From positions 1,116,001 through 1,180,000 of the forward strand of contig OZ241987.1 in NCBI GenBank assembly GCA_965204395.1: a DNA stretch of 64,000 bases, in the 5' to 3' direction. Positions 45,022-53,501 of the stretch are shown here, piece after piece. This DNA comes from Bin87 sp965204395 (GTDB taxonomy: Bacteria; Chloroflexota; Dehalococcoidia; Lucifugimonadales; UBA3495). The stretch's first letter is position 1. The number at the start of each line of letters is the position of its first letter. A program made the position numbers and the translations under genes. A model generated the notes under the pieces. The model was not told the DNA's origin. It saw only the letters and a list, made by a program, of their open reading frames with translations, and did no database searches.

Positions 45022-45972
45022 TTATCGACGCATTCTATATGGCCCGCTCCAAATACCCCTCCCGCTCCCTGGTTCCCTATTGAAGCAGGTGTTGATCGCG
45101 TACTCGTACAGAACGCTCGCCCCAACAGTGCATCCCCCGAATCTGAGGTCTCCCTGCTCGTCAATCACGCTTTCATCCATCACCCGGTTCGCTTCTTCCA
45201 ACGTGGCATATATAAAAAATGGCGTAATGTACGGATGAGCCACTGGTATGTGCCCGGCAATTCCGTTATCAAACACATACGACACCACGGCTTGCGACTC
45301 ACCGTCGGGTCCCTCGGTGCGAGAAACTCGGATGGAAATCAACTCCCGGCCAGAGTCATTCCTCAAGGCTTCCTCCATTTCCATGCGAATGGTCCATCCG
45401 CTGTATGAACCAGTCGGATTGTAGGTATCACCAGAGACCCAACCCATTTGGTTCATGAAGTCAAAAACGTGTCGCATACCCAAAACCATTCGGTCTCCAG
45501 GCTTGAACCATTTGAGAATGTCGCACTTGCCGGTCTCCCCATCAGTAGCTATTCCCCGTTTGTGGACCAAATCATGGCGAATGTGTCTGAGGTCCCCTAG
45601 CACGGTCATTTCCGGACTAATAGCATTAGTCACGCCGATGTGTATCAATGCATCCTTCGTGGCCTTGCGGTAATAGCCATCCCAAATGCGGTCATACACA
45701 TCCACGACCCAGCCCTTGTATGCCAGTTGCTCGGAGTCCCCTCCGGTCAGGAGCAGATCGTCCGCACGTACATCATTCCCCCCCACAACCGGCATTACCG
45801 CAGCGTAGGATAGCCTTGGCTGAGTGGGCATCGGTCCAGCCCAAGGATGCAACGAAGTTGCGCGCAGAGCTTCCATACCTTCAAGCAGGTACATGAGCGA
45901 TGCCGTTGCCTTCATCACCTCGAACTTAAACAGGCCATGAACCAATCCCAATTCCTGATAATCGTTACTCAT
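45022..45972 (-). CDS. HEPN-like hypothetical protein
   Basis: 316 residues from ATG 45972 (GGGAG upstream; the open frame beyond is palindromic repeat). Helical N-terminus (GLFKFEVMKATASLMYLLEG), then VLGDLRHIRHDLVHKRG at ~124-140, where Arg132-H-D-L-V-His137 fits the R-x4-H motif of HEPN RNase domains. The C-terminal half is beta-rich (ISIRVSRTEGPDGESQAVVSY). A third HEPN-type gene in the window, but here isolated and outside the island. A toxin or abortive-infection role is possible only by analogy. Confidence 0.62.
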   Translation of the reverse strand: MSNDYQELGLVHGLFKFEVMKATASLMYLLEGMEALRATSLHPWAGPMPTQPRLSYAAVMPVVGGNDVRADDLLLTGGDSEQLAYKGWVVDVYDRIWDGYYRKATKDALIHIGVTNAISPEMTVLGDLRHIRHDLVHKRGIATDGETGKCDILKWFKPGDRMVLGMRHVFDFMNQMGWVSGDTYNPTGSYSGWTIRMEMEEALRNDSGRELISIRVSRTEGPDGESQAVVSYVFDNGIAGHIPVAHPYITPFFIYATLEEANRVMDESVIDEQGDLRFGGCTVGASVLYEYAINTCFNREPGSGRGIWSGPYRMRR

Positions 45973-46058
45973 GATGCTCCCGCAACTTCCATGTCGCCGA
46001 GTTTTCCCGGGAAAAGTCGTTCGCACAAGGCCGGTTACGTGAACCTCGCTGTGCGGGG

Positions 46059-46200
46059 ATTCCGGCAAAAGCCGGAATGACGGAATCCGCCGGCCCGTTT
46101 TCGTAGCGGCCGGGGACGGATTCCGTCCTGCGGGGCGACGAAATCCCGCCATTACGAGCTGCCGCGGATCCCACGTCTTTGCCGGATTCCGTCACCGGGC
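46059..46200. repeat. Cluster of palindromic intergenic repeats
   Basis: ATTCCGGC-AAAA-GCCGGAAT (46059-46078) is followed by GACGGAATCC, and by its inverse GGATTCCGTC twice (near 46118 and 46186). The unit resembles the common GGATTC...GGAATGACGG intergenic palindromes seen in many genomes. It lies between the HEPN-like gene start and a mini zinc-ribbon gene. Confidence 0.7.
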
Positions 46201-46235
46201 CGAGTTTCGCGCGTTAGCCATCGCGCGCGCCCCGC

Positions 46236-46382
46236 TCACTTCCCGATTCGATACTTGCCGGTCCCGCAAACGCCCCGGGTGGCGTCGCGTCCGTTCTTCT
46301 TCGTGACCACCTCAACGTTTTTTGTTTCCGTCCTGACCTTGCACTTCACGCAGTAAATCATCGAGTCCGCTGTCGTCATCAT
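46236..46382 (-). CDS. DUF5679-type mini zinc protein
   Basis: 48 residues: MIYCVKCKVRTETKNVEVVT, KKNGRDATRGVCGTGKYRIG, K. YCVKC and KNGR.A..GVC...K.RIGK are the DUF5679 signature. The usual second knuckle CPxCG is shortened to CGTG, leaving three cysteines plus possibly another ligand. GGAGGG abuts the tandem ATG-ATG start. Probably a small nucleic-acid- or metal-binding protein; function unknown. Compare the cysteine-free homologue at 9310-9519. Confidence 0.75.
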   Translation of the reverse strand: MMTTADSMIYCVKCKVRTETKNVEVVTKKNGRDATRGVCGTGKYRIGK

Positions 46383-46449
46383 CCCTCCAGAAGCGAGCAA
46401 TACGCCCCGGCGGCAACGCGAAACCGGCGGGGCTAAACGTGGGAACGTC

Positions 46450-46954
46450 CTATCGGACGCCGCCGGGACAGTAGCACGGTTTTGCCGGGAGCGCCAGCCA
46501 ACGCCACGTCCGCCAGGTGGCCGCCAGGCCGAAAGCCAGCATTGCCGCCATACCTAAAGGTTCCCACACCGGCCAGTCCACGCCTTCCAGCACCAGCGAA
46601 CAGACGATGGCGACGACACTCAGGGCGGCGTAGGCTCCCGCGAACGACATCGAGATTACGCAGCACCACCGGACCGCCCGGCCCGGCAGTCCGCCCAGCG
46701 GACGGCGAAACGCCGCCCACGCCAAGCCCGCCGGCAGCAGCGCCAGCAGGGCGACGGCCAGCGGCACGACGGCGCAGACCGAGGCGTAGAACAGTCCGGT
46801 GGCCACCGCATCCCCGGCGGACCCGTCCGGCTTCGGGCGCCAGCACCAAGACGTAGAAGTAGAGGCCGTAGGTTCCTGAAAACACGGCGTACCAGGGCAA
46901 CGCGGCGGCGATGGCCAACGCGCCCAGCGTGAGCGGTGAACGTGTCGAACGCAT
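46450..46954 (-). pseudogene. Small multi-helix membrane protein, frameshifted
   Basis: From ATG 46954 the frame gives SPLTLGALAIAAALPWYAVF and YGLYFYVLVLAPEAG, then at GCCGGACGGGTC coding character moves to the neighbouring frame as DAVATGLFYASVCAVVPLAV and continues through three more hydrophobic helices to 46450. The two halves join naturally as a four- or five-helix protein of ~165 residues. A 1- or 2-nt indel, real or technical, separates them. No family recognised. Confidence 0.5.
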
Positions 46955-47670
46955 GCCCGGATGGTAGCACGGCGTCGCCGCCCTGGCGCTCATGACCCGC
47001 CGGGTGGGCCTCCGCGATCTCCCACTCCACCGGCGCCCAGCCAAGTCCGACGGCAACGGGTCGGTTGAGGACAGTTCAAGCAAATCGGCCGGAAGGATCC
47101 AATGACCTGGGCAGGCAGTCCGGGAACGGATTTCACCCTGCCATGGTCCGGCGGCGACGCTGAAAACCACCCGTTGCCGTCCACCAGCGTCTGCGCGCCG
47201 GATTGCGGTGCGCTGGGTGATGGGGCCGTCTTGCCGTAACCAGTAAAGCGGCCAATGCCACCCAGGACAACATTCCCATCCTTATGGGAATGGCGCGGGC
47301 GATGAGCGCGGCCCGACCATTGGCGCTGGATTTCCGCGCCCAGGTGAGCCTGCCCTTCCCGGCAGGCTACTTCCGGTTGCCAGCGCAACAAAATCGCCGC
47401 CCTCAGCGCTCGTGAAACCGCTCCAACCGCCCCGGGAGCGGTGCCTAAACGACCAGTAGGTCCCGGTCGTTTCGCTAACATCAGATCATCAACCCGTGTC
47501 GGGGCCACCTCCACGCCCAGCGACATCCCGGATGCCACCACCGGCGGTCAGGACAACTTCCCCGGGGTGCAACCGTGCTCACGCCAACGTGGCCGCACCA
47601 AGCAAAACGAGAAGAGACGAGGAACCCATAACCTACCCAAGCCGACATATCCGCAAAGGAGCAGAGCATC
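46955..47670. other. Gap of 0.7 kb with a leader element
   Basis: No gene I can support. A minus-strand frame (46990-47541) lacks a start signal and family. The right end contains the shared leader element (47448-47506) and the ribosome-binding site AAGGAG of the following gene. Confidence 0.5.
47448..47506 (+). promoter_or_regulatory. Shared leader element, copy 1
   Basis: Contains ACGACC...GGTCGT (perfect 6-bp inverted repeat, 47449-47470 region) followed by TTCGCTAACATCAGATCATC and AACCCGTG. Near-identical elements precede the exported-protein genes at 56264 and 63851, each in the sense orientation of the gene. Here it lies ~165 bp upstream of the Calx-beta gene start. Likely promoter or structured 5' leader. 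Confidence 0.6.
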
Positions 47671-49467
47671 ATGGCCACGCCGAACACGCCCCCGGAAGCC
47701 GGGGCGAACGCCCCGCCGCAGAACGGCGGGAGAATCATAACCTGGGTAAAGCGACACACCAGGGGCGTCGTCATCGGCGCCGTGATGGGCCTGGGCCTCC
47801 TCGCCATCGCCGGCGGCGGCCTCGGCAGTTACGTCGCCTACGTCAAGCAGAACGCGCCGCCGGTTGTCCAGGACACGGTAATCCCGCCGGTTGAGACAAT
47901 CGCCAACGTGGCGGAGACGGCCACCAGCGCCGTCGTCGGCGGACCAGGATCAGAATCCGCCGGCGCAGCCACGGCAGGATTCGCCGCCCCACCAGCGAAC
48001 CCGTCCGTCTCTCTCATGACCGCCAATGACAGCAACCCGGCAGTATCGTTCCACGACGGGCCGTACCACGTCGTGGAGGGCGAAAGCGTACGCGTCACGC
48101 TCGTGGCGGACACCAACCACGACCACAGCTTCACGGCAACCGTCTGGGCAGAATCAGGCACCGCCGTGAACAACGAGGACCTCGACGGCAGCTTGCCCTA
48201 CTACGTAACATTTCCGGCTGGCGTCAACATGGTGAGCTTCCACGTCGACGCCGCCACCGACGGCGCTGCCGAGGGAACGGAATCCCTCACGCTGCGGATC
48301 CAAGAACCGGCAGCGGACGAACGCCACGCCGTGGGAAGCCCGGCGACAGCAAAACTCACCATCGAGGACGTAGACCTCCCGAAGGTACGGTTCAACCCGT
48401 CAATGTACGGAGCCTGGGAGGGTTCCGAGAAGTCGAAGACCATCACCGTTGACCTGAAGGACGGGCCCGTCGGCCACGACGTTACCTTCGTCGTGACAGC
48501 CAACGACGCAGCGTCAAAGCTCTCCCACCGCCGCCGGGCCGAACAGGGACAGGACGTAGCCACGCAAGTTCTCGCCACGGCGGGCGAAGACTACACCGCC
48601 GGCAAGTGGGTGGGAACGATTCCAGCCGGGCAAACCTCAGCCTCAGTGTCGGTTCAACTACTCGACGACAAGGTAGCGGAGACCGTCGAATACTTCTACC
48701 TGAATCTCACAGTTGTCGAAAGAGACGGCGTGCGCCATGGACCAGACGCATATTTCACCTACCGGGACAACGACGAAACGACCATCACCCTCAAAGAGAA
48801 ATACCTCAAGGTGGGCGAGGAAACCACGTGGCTGGAACGATCCAGCCCACTGACCCCCCAGTTCAGCGTACCGTTCACTGGGCCGGTCTCGATAGGCTGC
48901 CAGAGCGACGACGTGGTAACCAGACCTGAGACACTGACCGTCGAGCCCCACCAGTGGAACAACCCGCCGTCATTCGCCGTGCTGGGAGCACGCGATGGCG
49001 ACTGGCAATGGGAATACGGAACTCTGGAATGCGAGATCTGGAATGCAGCCGTACAGGCCGTCAACGCCAGTGAGCCAGTACCCTACTTCGTCGAGGACGG
49101 CGACGTATGCTGCATCCCACGGACAGACGCGAAGGGCGAACCGCTCAACCAGTGGTACGCCACCGGCGACATGCAACCCGCCGGCCCTATTGTTGACTAC
49201 CAGATGAACATCTGGCTGAGCAACGAAGCGCCGCCGGGCGGCTTGACGTTTGAGTACCTGATCCAGGCCGACCGCCGCAGCCAGTGGCAAGAGATAACCG
49301 TGCCTCATGGGAACGGGGCCCTCAATATTCGCCAAAATATCCGGCACCTTGACCATCCCAACGACTTGCTCGGTGTCCTCATCCGTACCCATCAAGAGGG
49401 CTGGACTTCAACCGGCGGAAAGCCGCCCGGGCACGATGAACAGATTCTACTGATCCGGATACCCTGA
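47671..49467 (+). CDS. Exported Calx-beta domain protein
   Basis: 598 residues, ATG after AAGGAG. A basic stretch and one membrane helix (GVVIGAVMGLGLLAIAGGGL) act as anchor; then a low-complexity Ala/Pro spacer and at least two Calx-beta-like domains (~120-230 VVEGESVRVTLVADTN...EGTESLTLRIQ; ~240-365 GAWEGSEKSKTITVDL...AETVEYFYLNL). The C-terminal ~220 residues form a distinct beta-rich module with four cysteines. Calx-beta domains bind Ca2+ and occur in surface proteins, so a cell-surface role is likely. The C-terminal module is duplicated in the truncated gene at 50056-50696. Confidence 0.8.
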   Translation: MATPNTPPEAGANAPPQNGGRIITWVKRHTRGVVIGAVMGLGLLAIAGGGLGSYVAYVKQNAPPVVQDTVIPPVETIANVAETATSAVVGGPGSESAGAATAGFAAPPANPSVSLMTANDSNPAVSFHDGPYHVVEGESVRVTLVADTNHDHSFTATVWAESGTAVNNEDLDGSLPYYVTFPAGVNMVSFHVDAATDGAAEGTESLTLRIQEPAADERHAVGSPATAKLTIEDVDLPKVRFNPSMYGAWEGSEKSKTITVDLKDGPVGHDVTFVVTANDAASKLSHRRRAEQGQDVATQVLATAGEDYTAGKWVGTIPAGQTSASVSVQLLDDKVAETVEYFYLNLTVVERDGVRHGPDAYFTYRDNDETTITLKEKYLKVGEETTWLERSSPLTPQFSVPFTGPVSIGCQSDDVVTRPETLTVEPHQWNNPPSFAVLGARDGDWQWEYGTLECEIWNAAVQAVNASEPVPYFVEDGDVCCIPRTDAKGEPLNQWYATGDMQPAGPIVDYQMNIWLSNEAPPGGLTFEYLIQADRRSQWQEITVPHGNGALNIRQNIRHLDHPNDLLGVLIRTHQEGWTSTGGKPPGHDEQILLIRIP

Positions 49468-49489
49468 TCCCGCAGCCGAACCCAAATAA

Positions 49490-49513
49490 GCGGCCCCGGA
49501 CTTTCGGGGCCGC
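49490..49513 (+). terminator. Stem-loop after the Calx-beta gene
   Basis: GCGGCCCCG, loop GACTTT, CGGGGCCGC, a perfect 9-bp stem 22 bp after the stop. There is no T run, so termination efficiency is uncertain. A nearly identical stem follows the paralogous fragment (50713-50736). Confidence 0.65.
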
Positions 49514-49586
49514 CCACAAGGCCATCATCAGCTCCGCACCCGTAGCGATAATCCAATGCCTTTCATCGTCCGATTACCTGTCTCTA

Positions 49587-50055
49587 CCCCCTACCCACGT
49601 AGGAATAACCCTTACACCACGCCCTCTAGCACCCCCACAGCTCCACCCCCTACACGCGTAGGGATAACCCCGATGGCTCCGTCGCGGTTCGGCTTCTTCA
49701 ACGCCGCCTCCGACACGCGTAGGAATAACCCTCAACTCTGGACTTGTCGGCACGGACAGGATCACCGCCCCTACACGCGTAGGGATAATCCTACTCCAGG
49801 ACTCGGCAGTTTCCTAAAACACTACCCTCCCCTACCCGCGTAGGAATACCGAAAACGTCCATTGCCAGCGTTTCGTTGTGCCTGGAACGCCGTATGAGCG
49901 CCATATCGCCGTACAAATGTAAATCTCTTGATTAATGAGGACGGTATGGACCGGACCCCCACACGCGCAGGGATAACCCGCCCTCTTCGAGAACCCGACT
50001 GCCTGAAAACAGCGCCACCCAGCCCGAACACCCTACCAACGTAGAAATCCCCCAT
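49587..50055 (+). CRISPR. Decayed type I-E-like CRISPR array
   Basis: Seven imperfect repeats with core CTACACGCGTAGGGATAACC start at 49591, 49650, 49711, 49771, 49832, 49959 and 50033. The first five are 59-61 bp apart, i.e. ~28-bp repeats and ~32-bp spacers. The repeat has the I-E shape: a short stem (CCCTAC...GTAGGG) followed by GATAACC. Its complement reads VIPTRVG-like in translation, a familiar artefact of such arrays. The 127-bp and 74-bp intervals at the end show loss or decay. No cas genes occur in the window; probably an inactive remnant. Confidence 0.78.
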
Positions 50056-50696
50056 TCGTAGACTGCGAGATCGCCGCAAGCCTAACACCACAGTCCGACA
50101 CGGCCTTCGCCGAGGACATCCAACTGTCGTGCAGTTCCGACCAAGCCGTGGTCAAGCCCGAGATCCTGACCGTTGCGCCGGAACGCTGGAACAACCCGTC
50201 CAGCTTCACGGTGACGGGCGCGAAGGACAGCGACTGGGAATGGGACAAGGGCGAGATACAGTGCACACTCACCTTTGCGTCGGTGCGCGTTGTCGACAAC
50301 ACCGGCTCAACGCCCGTTTTCGTCAGGGACGGCGACATCGGCAGCCTGCCGACCGAGGACAGCAACGGAAACCCCATCAATAGCATCTACGTGTCGGGCG
50401 ACATGGTGGCCGCAGGTGTGGACCACGAGGTCAACATTTGGCTGAGTGGCCGGGGAGGTCCGAAAGGCGGCGTTGAATTCTCCATCGTCGTGGCATGGAA
50501 TGATCCGGGAGTCTCGGCAGTCGAGTACCCCAGGCACGTGACCGTGCCGCATGGGGCGAGCAACATCAAATTCGACGTGAAGACGACCGGAACTCCGACC
50601 ATGAGCTACATCGTCCAGGTCACGCCAAGACACGACGACTATCGCGAAGTCTACGGCACCGATTATGCGGAACTCTACAACATACCCTCCAGGTGA
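50056..50696 (+). pseudogene. Truncated paralogue of the Calx-beta gene
   Basis: From directly after the last CRISPR-like repeat the frame reads SLTPQSDTAFAEDIQLSCSS, then LTVAPERWNNPSSFTVTGAK and NIWLSGRGGPKGG...VTVPHGASNIKF, collinear with the C-terminal ~200 residues of the protein at 47671-49467 (SPLTPQ..., LTVEPHQWNNPPSFAVLGA, NIWLSNEAPPGG, ITVPHGNGALNI). The anchor and Calx-beta domains are missing and no ribosome-binding site exists. A GTG at 50148 could begin a short product, but it would have no export signal. Confidence 0.72.
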
Positions 50697-50712
50697 GGCA
50701 TCCGCCACCGAC

Positions 50713-50736
50713 GCGGCCCCGAGAGATCGGGGCCGC
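50713..50736 (+). terminator. Stem-loop after the truncated paralogue
   Basis: GCGGCCCCGA, loop GAGA, TCGGGGCCGC: perfect 10-bp stem 17 bp after the stop, no T run. Shares its stem sequence with the hairpin at 49490-49513, supporting duplication of gene plus terminator. Confidence 0.65.
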
Positions 50737-50920
50737 CGGCTTTGCGGGCCGGAAAACCCCGTCCCCGGCCCGGCGGAGGGCGGTCAACGCCTCCGCCCGC
50801 GTTTGCCGGTACAATACCGCAGCAAGCGTCGGGTACGCCCGCCCTGCACCTGAGGTGGATCAACCGCCGCCCATCGCCCGACGACCATGGCATACAATCC
50901 CAACCATCGCGAGCGTCAGG

Positions 50921-51184
50921 ATGTTCATCTGGGTCTTCATCGTCCTGGGCATCTCCTTCGGGTACCTCGTAACCCCGATCATCTGCGGCGTCGGCACCGG
51001 ACTGATCTGCGGCTGGTCCACCAGAAGAACCAGCGCCCGCAGGGCCGCCCTTGCCGGCCTAGCCGTGGGACTGGCCGCCGGCATCCTGGGATTCGCCTTC
51101 TGGCTCTTCATCGACGAAGACACCGGACTGCTCCAACCCTTCGATTACGCCTTCATTAACATCGCGGCGATAGCCGGTGCCTAG
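50921..51184 (+). CDS. Small membrane protein
   Basis: 87 residues from ATG 50921: MFIWVFIVLGISFGYLVTPI, a polar loop with basic residues (WSTRRTSARRAA), then ALAGLAVGLAAGILGFAFWL and an acidic tail. Two to three membrane helices. The frame is open upstream but that part is Pro/Arg-rich and unlikely. The start has only a weak ribosome-binding site. Convergent with the serpin gene. Family unknown. Confidence 0.55.
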   Translation: MFIWVFIVLGISFGYLVTPIICGVGTGLICGWSTRRTSARRAALAGLAVGLAAGILGFAFWLFIDEDTGLLQPFDYAFINIAAIAGA

Positions 51185-51279
51185 ATTGCGTGTCGCCGGA
51201 TGGGCCGATGAGCGGCCGGCGAGGCCTTCTGCAACCGTACCGCACGGGCGGCGGCACCCGCAGGGTGACGATTGGTGGC

Positions 51280-53025
51280 TCACGGTTCCGTCACCCGTCC
51301 CACGAACAGCGCCGTCCCCGTGGCCCGGTCGCGGATCAGAAAGATGAACGGCCGGTCCACCGTAACCGACACCGGACGGGGTTTCGCCGACTCCGTCTGC
51401 ATCATCACCGCGGTGGCCGCCGCCGCCTCGGTGCCCTCCTCATCCACCGACACAAAGGCCTGGTGAACCACGTCCCCAATGTACAGACACCCGTCATCTC
51501 CGGCAGCGCACGAGAGGCCGTCCATGCCCGAGAAGTCGGACGCGCCGCTGTCGAAGGCATCGGTCATCCCCATGGACCTGAAGGTCTCGGCCATGCGGAA
51601 GCGCGACTGGAACTCGAAGCGCGGCAGGTCCAGCTCAACCGGACGGACCACGAGGTCCGCGACAATCCGCTCCACCAGGGCCGCGTCCAGCGACTCCTCG
51701 AACTCTGCGAAGCGCCCCCGGTCGGACACCAGGACGGTCATGGACATCTCGTTTCCTTCGTAGGGCAGGTCCACGGCCACGTACCCGTCGCCGGCCGCAT
51801 AGCCGAGGTCGGCCTCCGTCATCATCATCGGGACATCGACGCTGCCACCGCTCAGCAGTTCAAACGGATGATCGCGGGTGGCCGTTGCGATGAACGGTTG
51901 GGCCCAGGCCGCCTTGAAGTACACGGCGTTGGTGAGCACCATCCGGGTCAGCGGGTTGATGACGTCGGGCGGGATCAGGTCTTTGATCCGGTTCTCGGTG
52001 TTCTCCGCCACCCAGTCGTTGATGGCAACTCTGGCTGCATCGGGCGCAGTCGCGAAATCCGCCGTTCGCACCCCCGCGCCGTAGCTCTGCGCCAGCACGT
52101 CCAGGAACTCGTCCCTGAACCCATGGCCGCGCTGACCCCACACCGCGTTGAGCACGTGCAGCCTGAACCCCTCGTCGTCCTCGCCGCGGGAAGCCAGCGC
52201 CAGGTCAATGGCGTTGAACGCCAGATGCAGCCGCTCCTGGGGCAACGGGAAGCGAAGCGCATCGCCCATCTGGGTCGCTGTATCGCCCCGGGCCCCGGCG
52301 TAGGTCATGGCCAAGGCCAGCGAGATGCTGTGGGGCGAGTAGAACAGGTTGCCGTCAGCGGTCCGCAGGGCATGGTACAGGTCGAAGGCGAATTCGCGGT
52401 TGTCTCGCGCCAGCGCATCGACATCCGAGCCGCCGTCCGCGGACAAGTCACGGGCTTTCGGAAAACGCGACTCCTCACCGCCGTTTTGGTCCGCTCCACT
52501 CCCGCTGTCGTCAAGTTCCCGCTGCACCCCGTACAGCTCCTCGTAGGCCTGGGCGACGGCCCGCGCCGCCCGCTCGCCATCCACCCCGAGTATCACGCCG
52601 AGCCTGCTCCCGTACTCCAGGTACGACAGTCCCTCGGCCTCCACGGACATCGAATCCGCGTCCGGCTCGCCGGCGCGACCGTCCACAACTACCCCGTCCA
52701 CAGCGGCAGGCCCCGTCGAATCCACCCGGGTCATGGCGTCGGAGGTGGCCCGGGGGTCCGTGCCCAGAATCTCCGCAACCCGGACCGTCAGAGCGTCCGG
52801 CTCGTCCGAAACTGCATCAGTGTTCTCGACGCTCTGGACCGTGCCGTCCCCGTCCTTGACCACCGCGCCTTCCACCTCGCTCCCGTTGCCCGCCGGCACA
52901 ATCCGAGCCTTGTCCGAACGCAACACCTCGCCATCCGACGCGCCGCCGCAAGCGACGACGAGCACCGCAGTGAGCACCAGCAGGGCGCCTACGGCTCCTG
53001 ACACAAGCAACCGACGCATTTTCAT
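51280..53025 (-). CDS. Exported serpin lipoprotein
   Basis: 581 residues, ATG 53025 after GGAGG. Signal peptide with lipobox (VLTAVLVVAC, Cys26). Residues ~30-190 are an acidic, low-similarity extension; the serpin fold fills ~205-581: FAFDLYHALR, NLFYSPHSISLALAMTYAGA, VLTNAVYFKAAW, and the hinge DEEGTEAAAATAVMM characteristic of inhibitory serpins, ending RPFIFLIRDRATGTALFVGRV. The reactive loop suggests a P1 near the Glu-Ser of MQTES, but the loop is ~3 residues longer than in alpha-1-antitrypsin, so P1 is uncertain. It should trap serine or cysteine proteases at the cell surface. Confidence 0.93.
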   Translation of the reverse strand: MKMRRLLVSGAVGALLVLTAVLVVACGGASDGEVLRSDKARIVPAGNGSEVEGAVVKDGDGTVQSVENTDAVSDEPDALTVRVAEILGTDPRATSDAMTRVDSTGPAAVDGVVVDGRAGEPDADSMSVEAEGLSYLEYGSRLGVILGVDGERAARAVAQAYEELYGVQRELDDSGSGADQNGGEESRFPKARDLSADGGSDVDALARDNREFAFDLYHALRTADGNLFYSPHSISLALAMTYAGARGDTATQMGDALRFPLPQERLHLAFNAIDLALASRGEDDEGFRLHVLNAVWGQRGHGFRDEFLDVLAQSYGAGVRTADFATAPDAARVAINDWVAENTENRIKDLIPPDVINPLTRMVLTNAVYFKAAWAQPFIATATRDHPFELLSGGSVDVPMMMTEADLGYAAGDGYVAVDLPYEGNEMSMTVLVSDRGRFAEFEESLDAALVERIVADLVVRPVELDLPRFEFQSRFRMAETFRSMGMTDAFDSGASDFSGMDGLSCAAGDDGCLYIGDVVHQAFVSVDEEGTEAAAATAVMMQTESAKPRPVSVTVDRPFIFLIRDRATGTALFVGRVTEP

Positions 53026-53192
53026 GATGCAACCTCCGCCGCAATGGGTCTATTTGGCCCACCAGAAGCACACAGACGCCGCTTTCGACCGATGATAGAG
53101 GAATTTGCCTCTGGGCAGTTCCAGGGGCTCTACGGCCCTGATACGTCGCGTTCCGCGCCGCCGGATTGCTGGCCCGACCGCACGGGCCAGCC

Positions 53193-53414
53193 TCAGCCGC
53201 CGGCGATGAAGTCGAAGATGTTGCTCAGCGTGGAGGTGTCGCCCCGGTAGAGCTCGGTGTAGCCACACTGCTTGCACGACACGGTGGTGAACTTCTTGTT
53301 CTGCACGTCGAAGAACTTGGCGAAATTCACGCCAGTGGCGCGGAACTCGTCAGTATCAAACTCGGTGTGCCCGCACTTGGCGCAAACGAAGGTTGTCGCA
53401 GTGGTTGCCATCAT
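53193..53414 (-). CDS. Zinc-ribbon protein (PF09855-type)
   Basis: 73 residues with GGGAG before the start. Two knuckles, FVCAKCGHTEFDTDEFRATG and SCKQCGYTELYRG, linked by FAKFFDVQNKKFTTV, are the complete signature of the small nucleic-acid-binding zinc-ribbon family (PF09855). All four cysteines are present, in contrast to the degraded mini zinc proteins elsewhere in the window. Cytoplasmic; precise role unknown in the family. Confidence 0.9.
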   Translation of the reverse strand: MMATTATTFVCAKCGHTEFDTDEFRATGVNFAKFFDVQNKKFTTVSCKQCGYTELYRGDTSTLSNIFDFIAGG

Positions 53415-53501
53415 ACATCTCCCAATGGTTGCGCAGAACCGACCACCTGGCGGACGGCATCTCAGCGCCGGGACATGAAGCAGTCCGCAGGGTCGAAACC
53501 G

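Noticed and set aside
46990..47541. Minus-strand 183-codon frame in the 47-kb gap
   Set aside because: No start signal or family, and it runs antisense through the shared leader element.
49574..50091. Short minus-strand frames containing VIPTRVGG- and VIPARVG-like peptides
   Set aside because: These are the well-known translation artefact of type I-E CRISPR repeats, not proteins.
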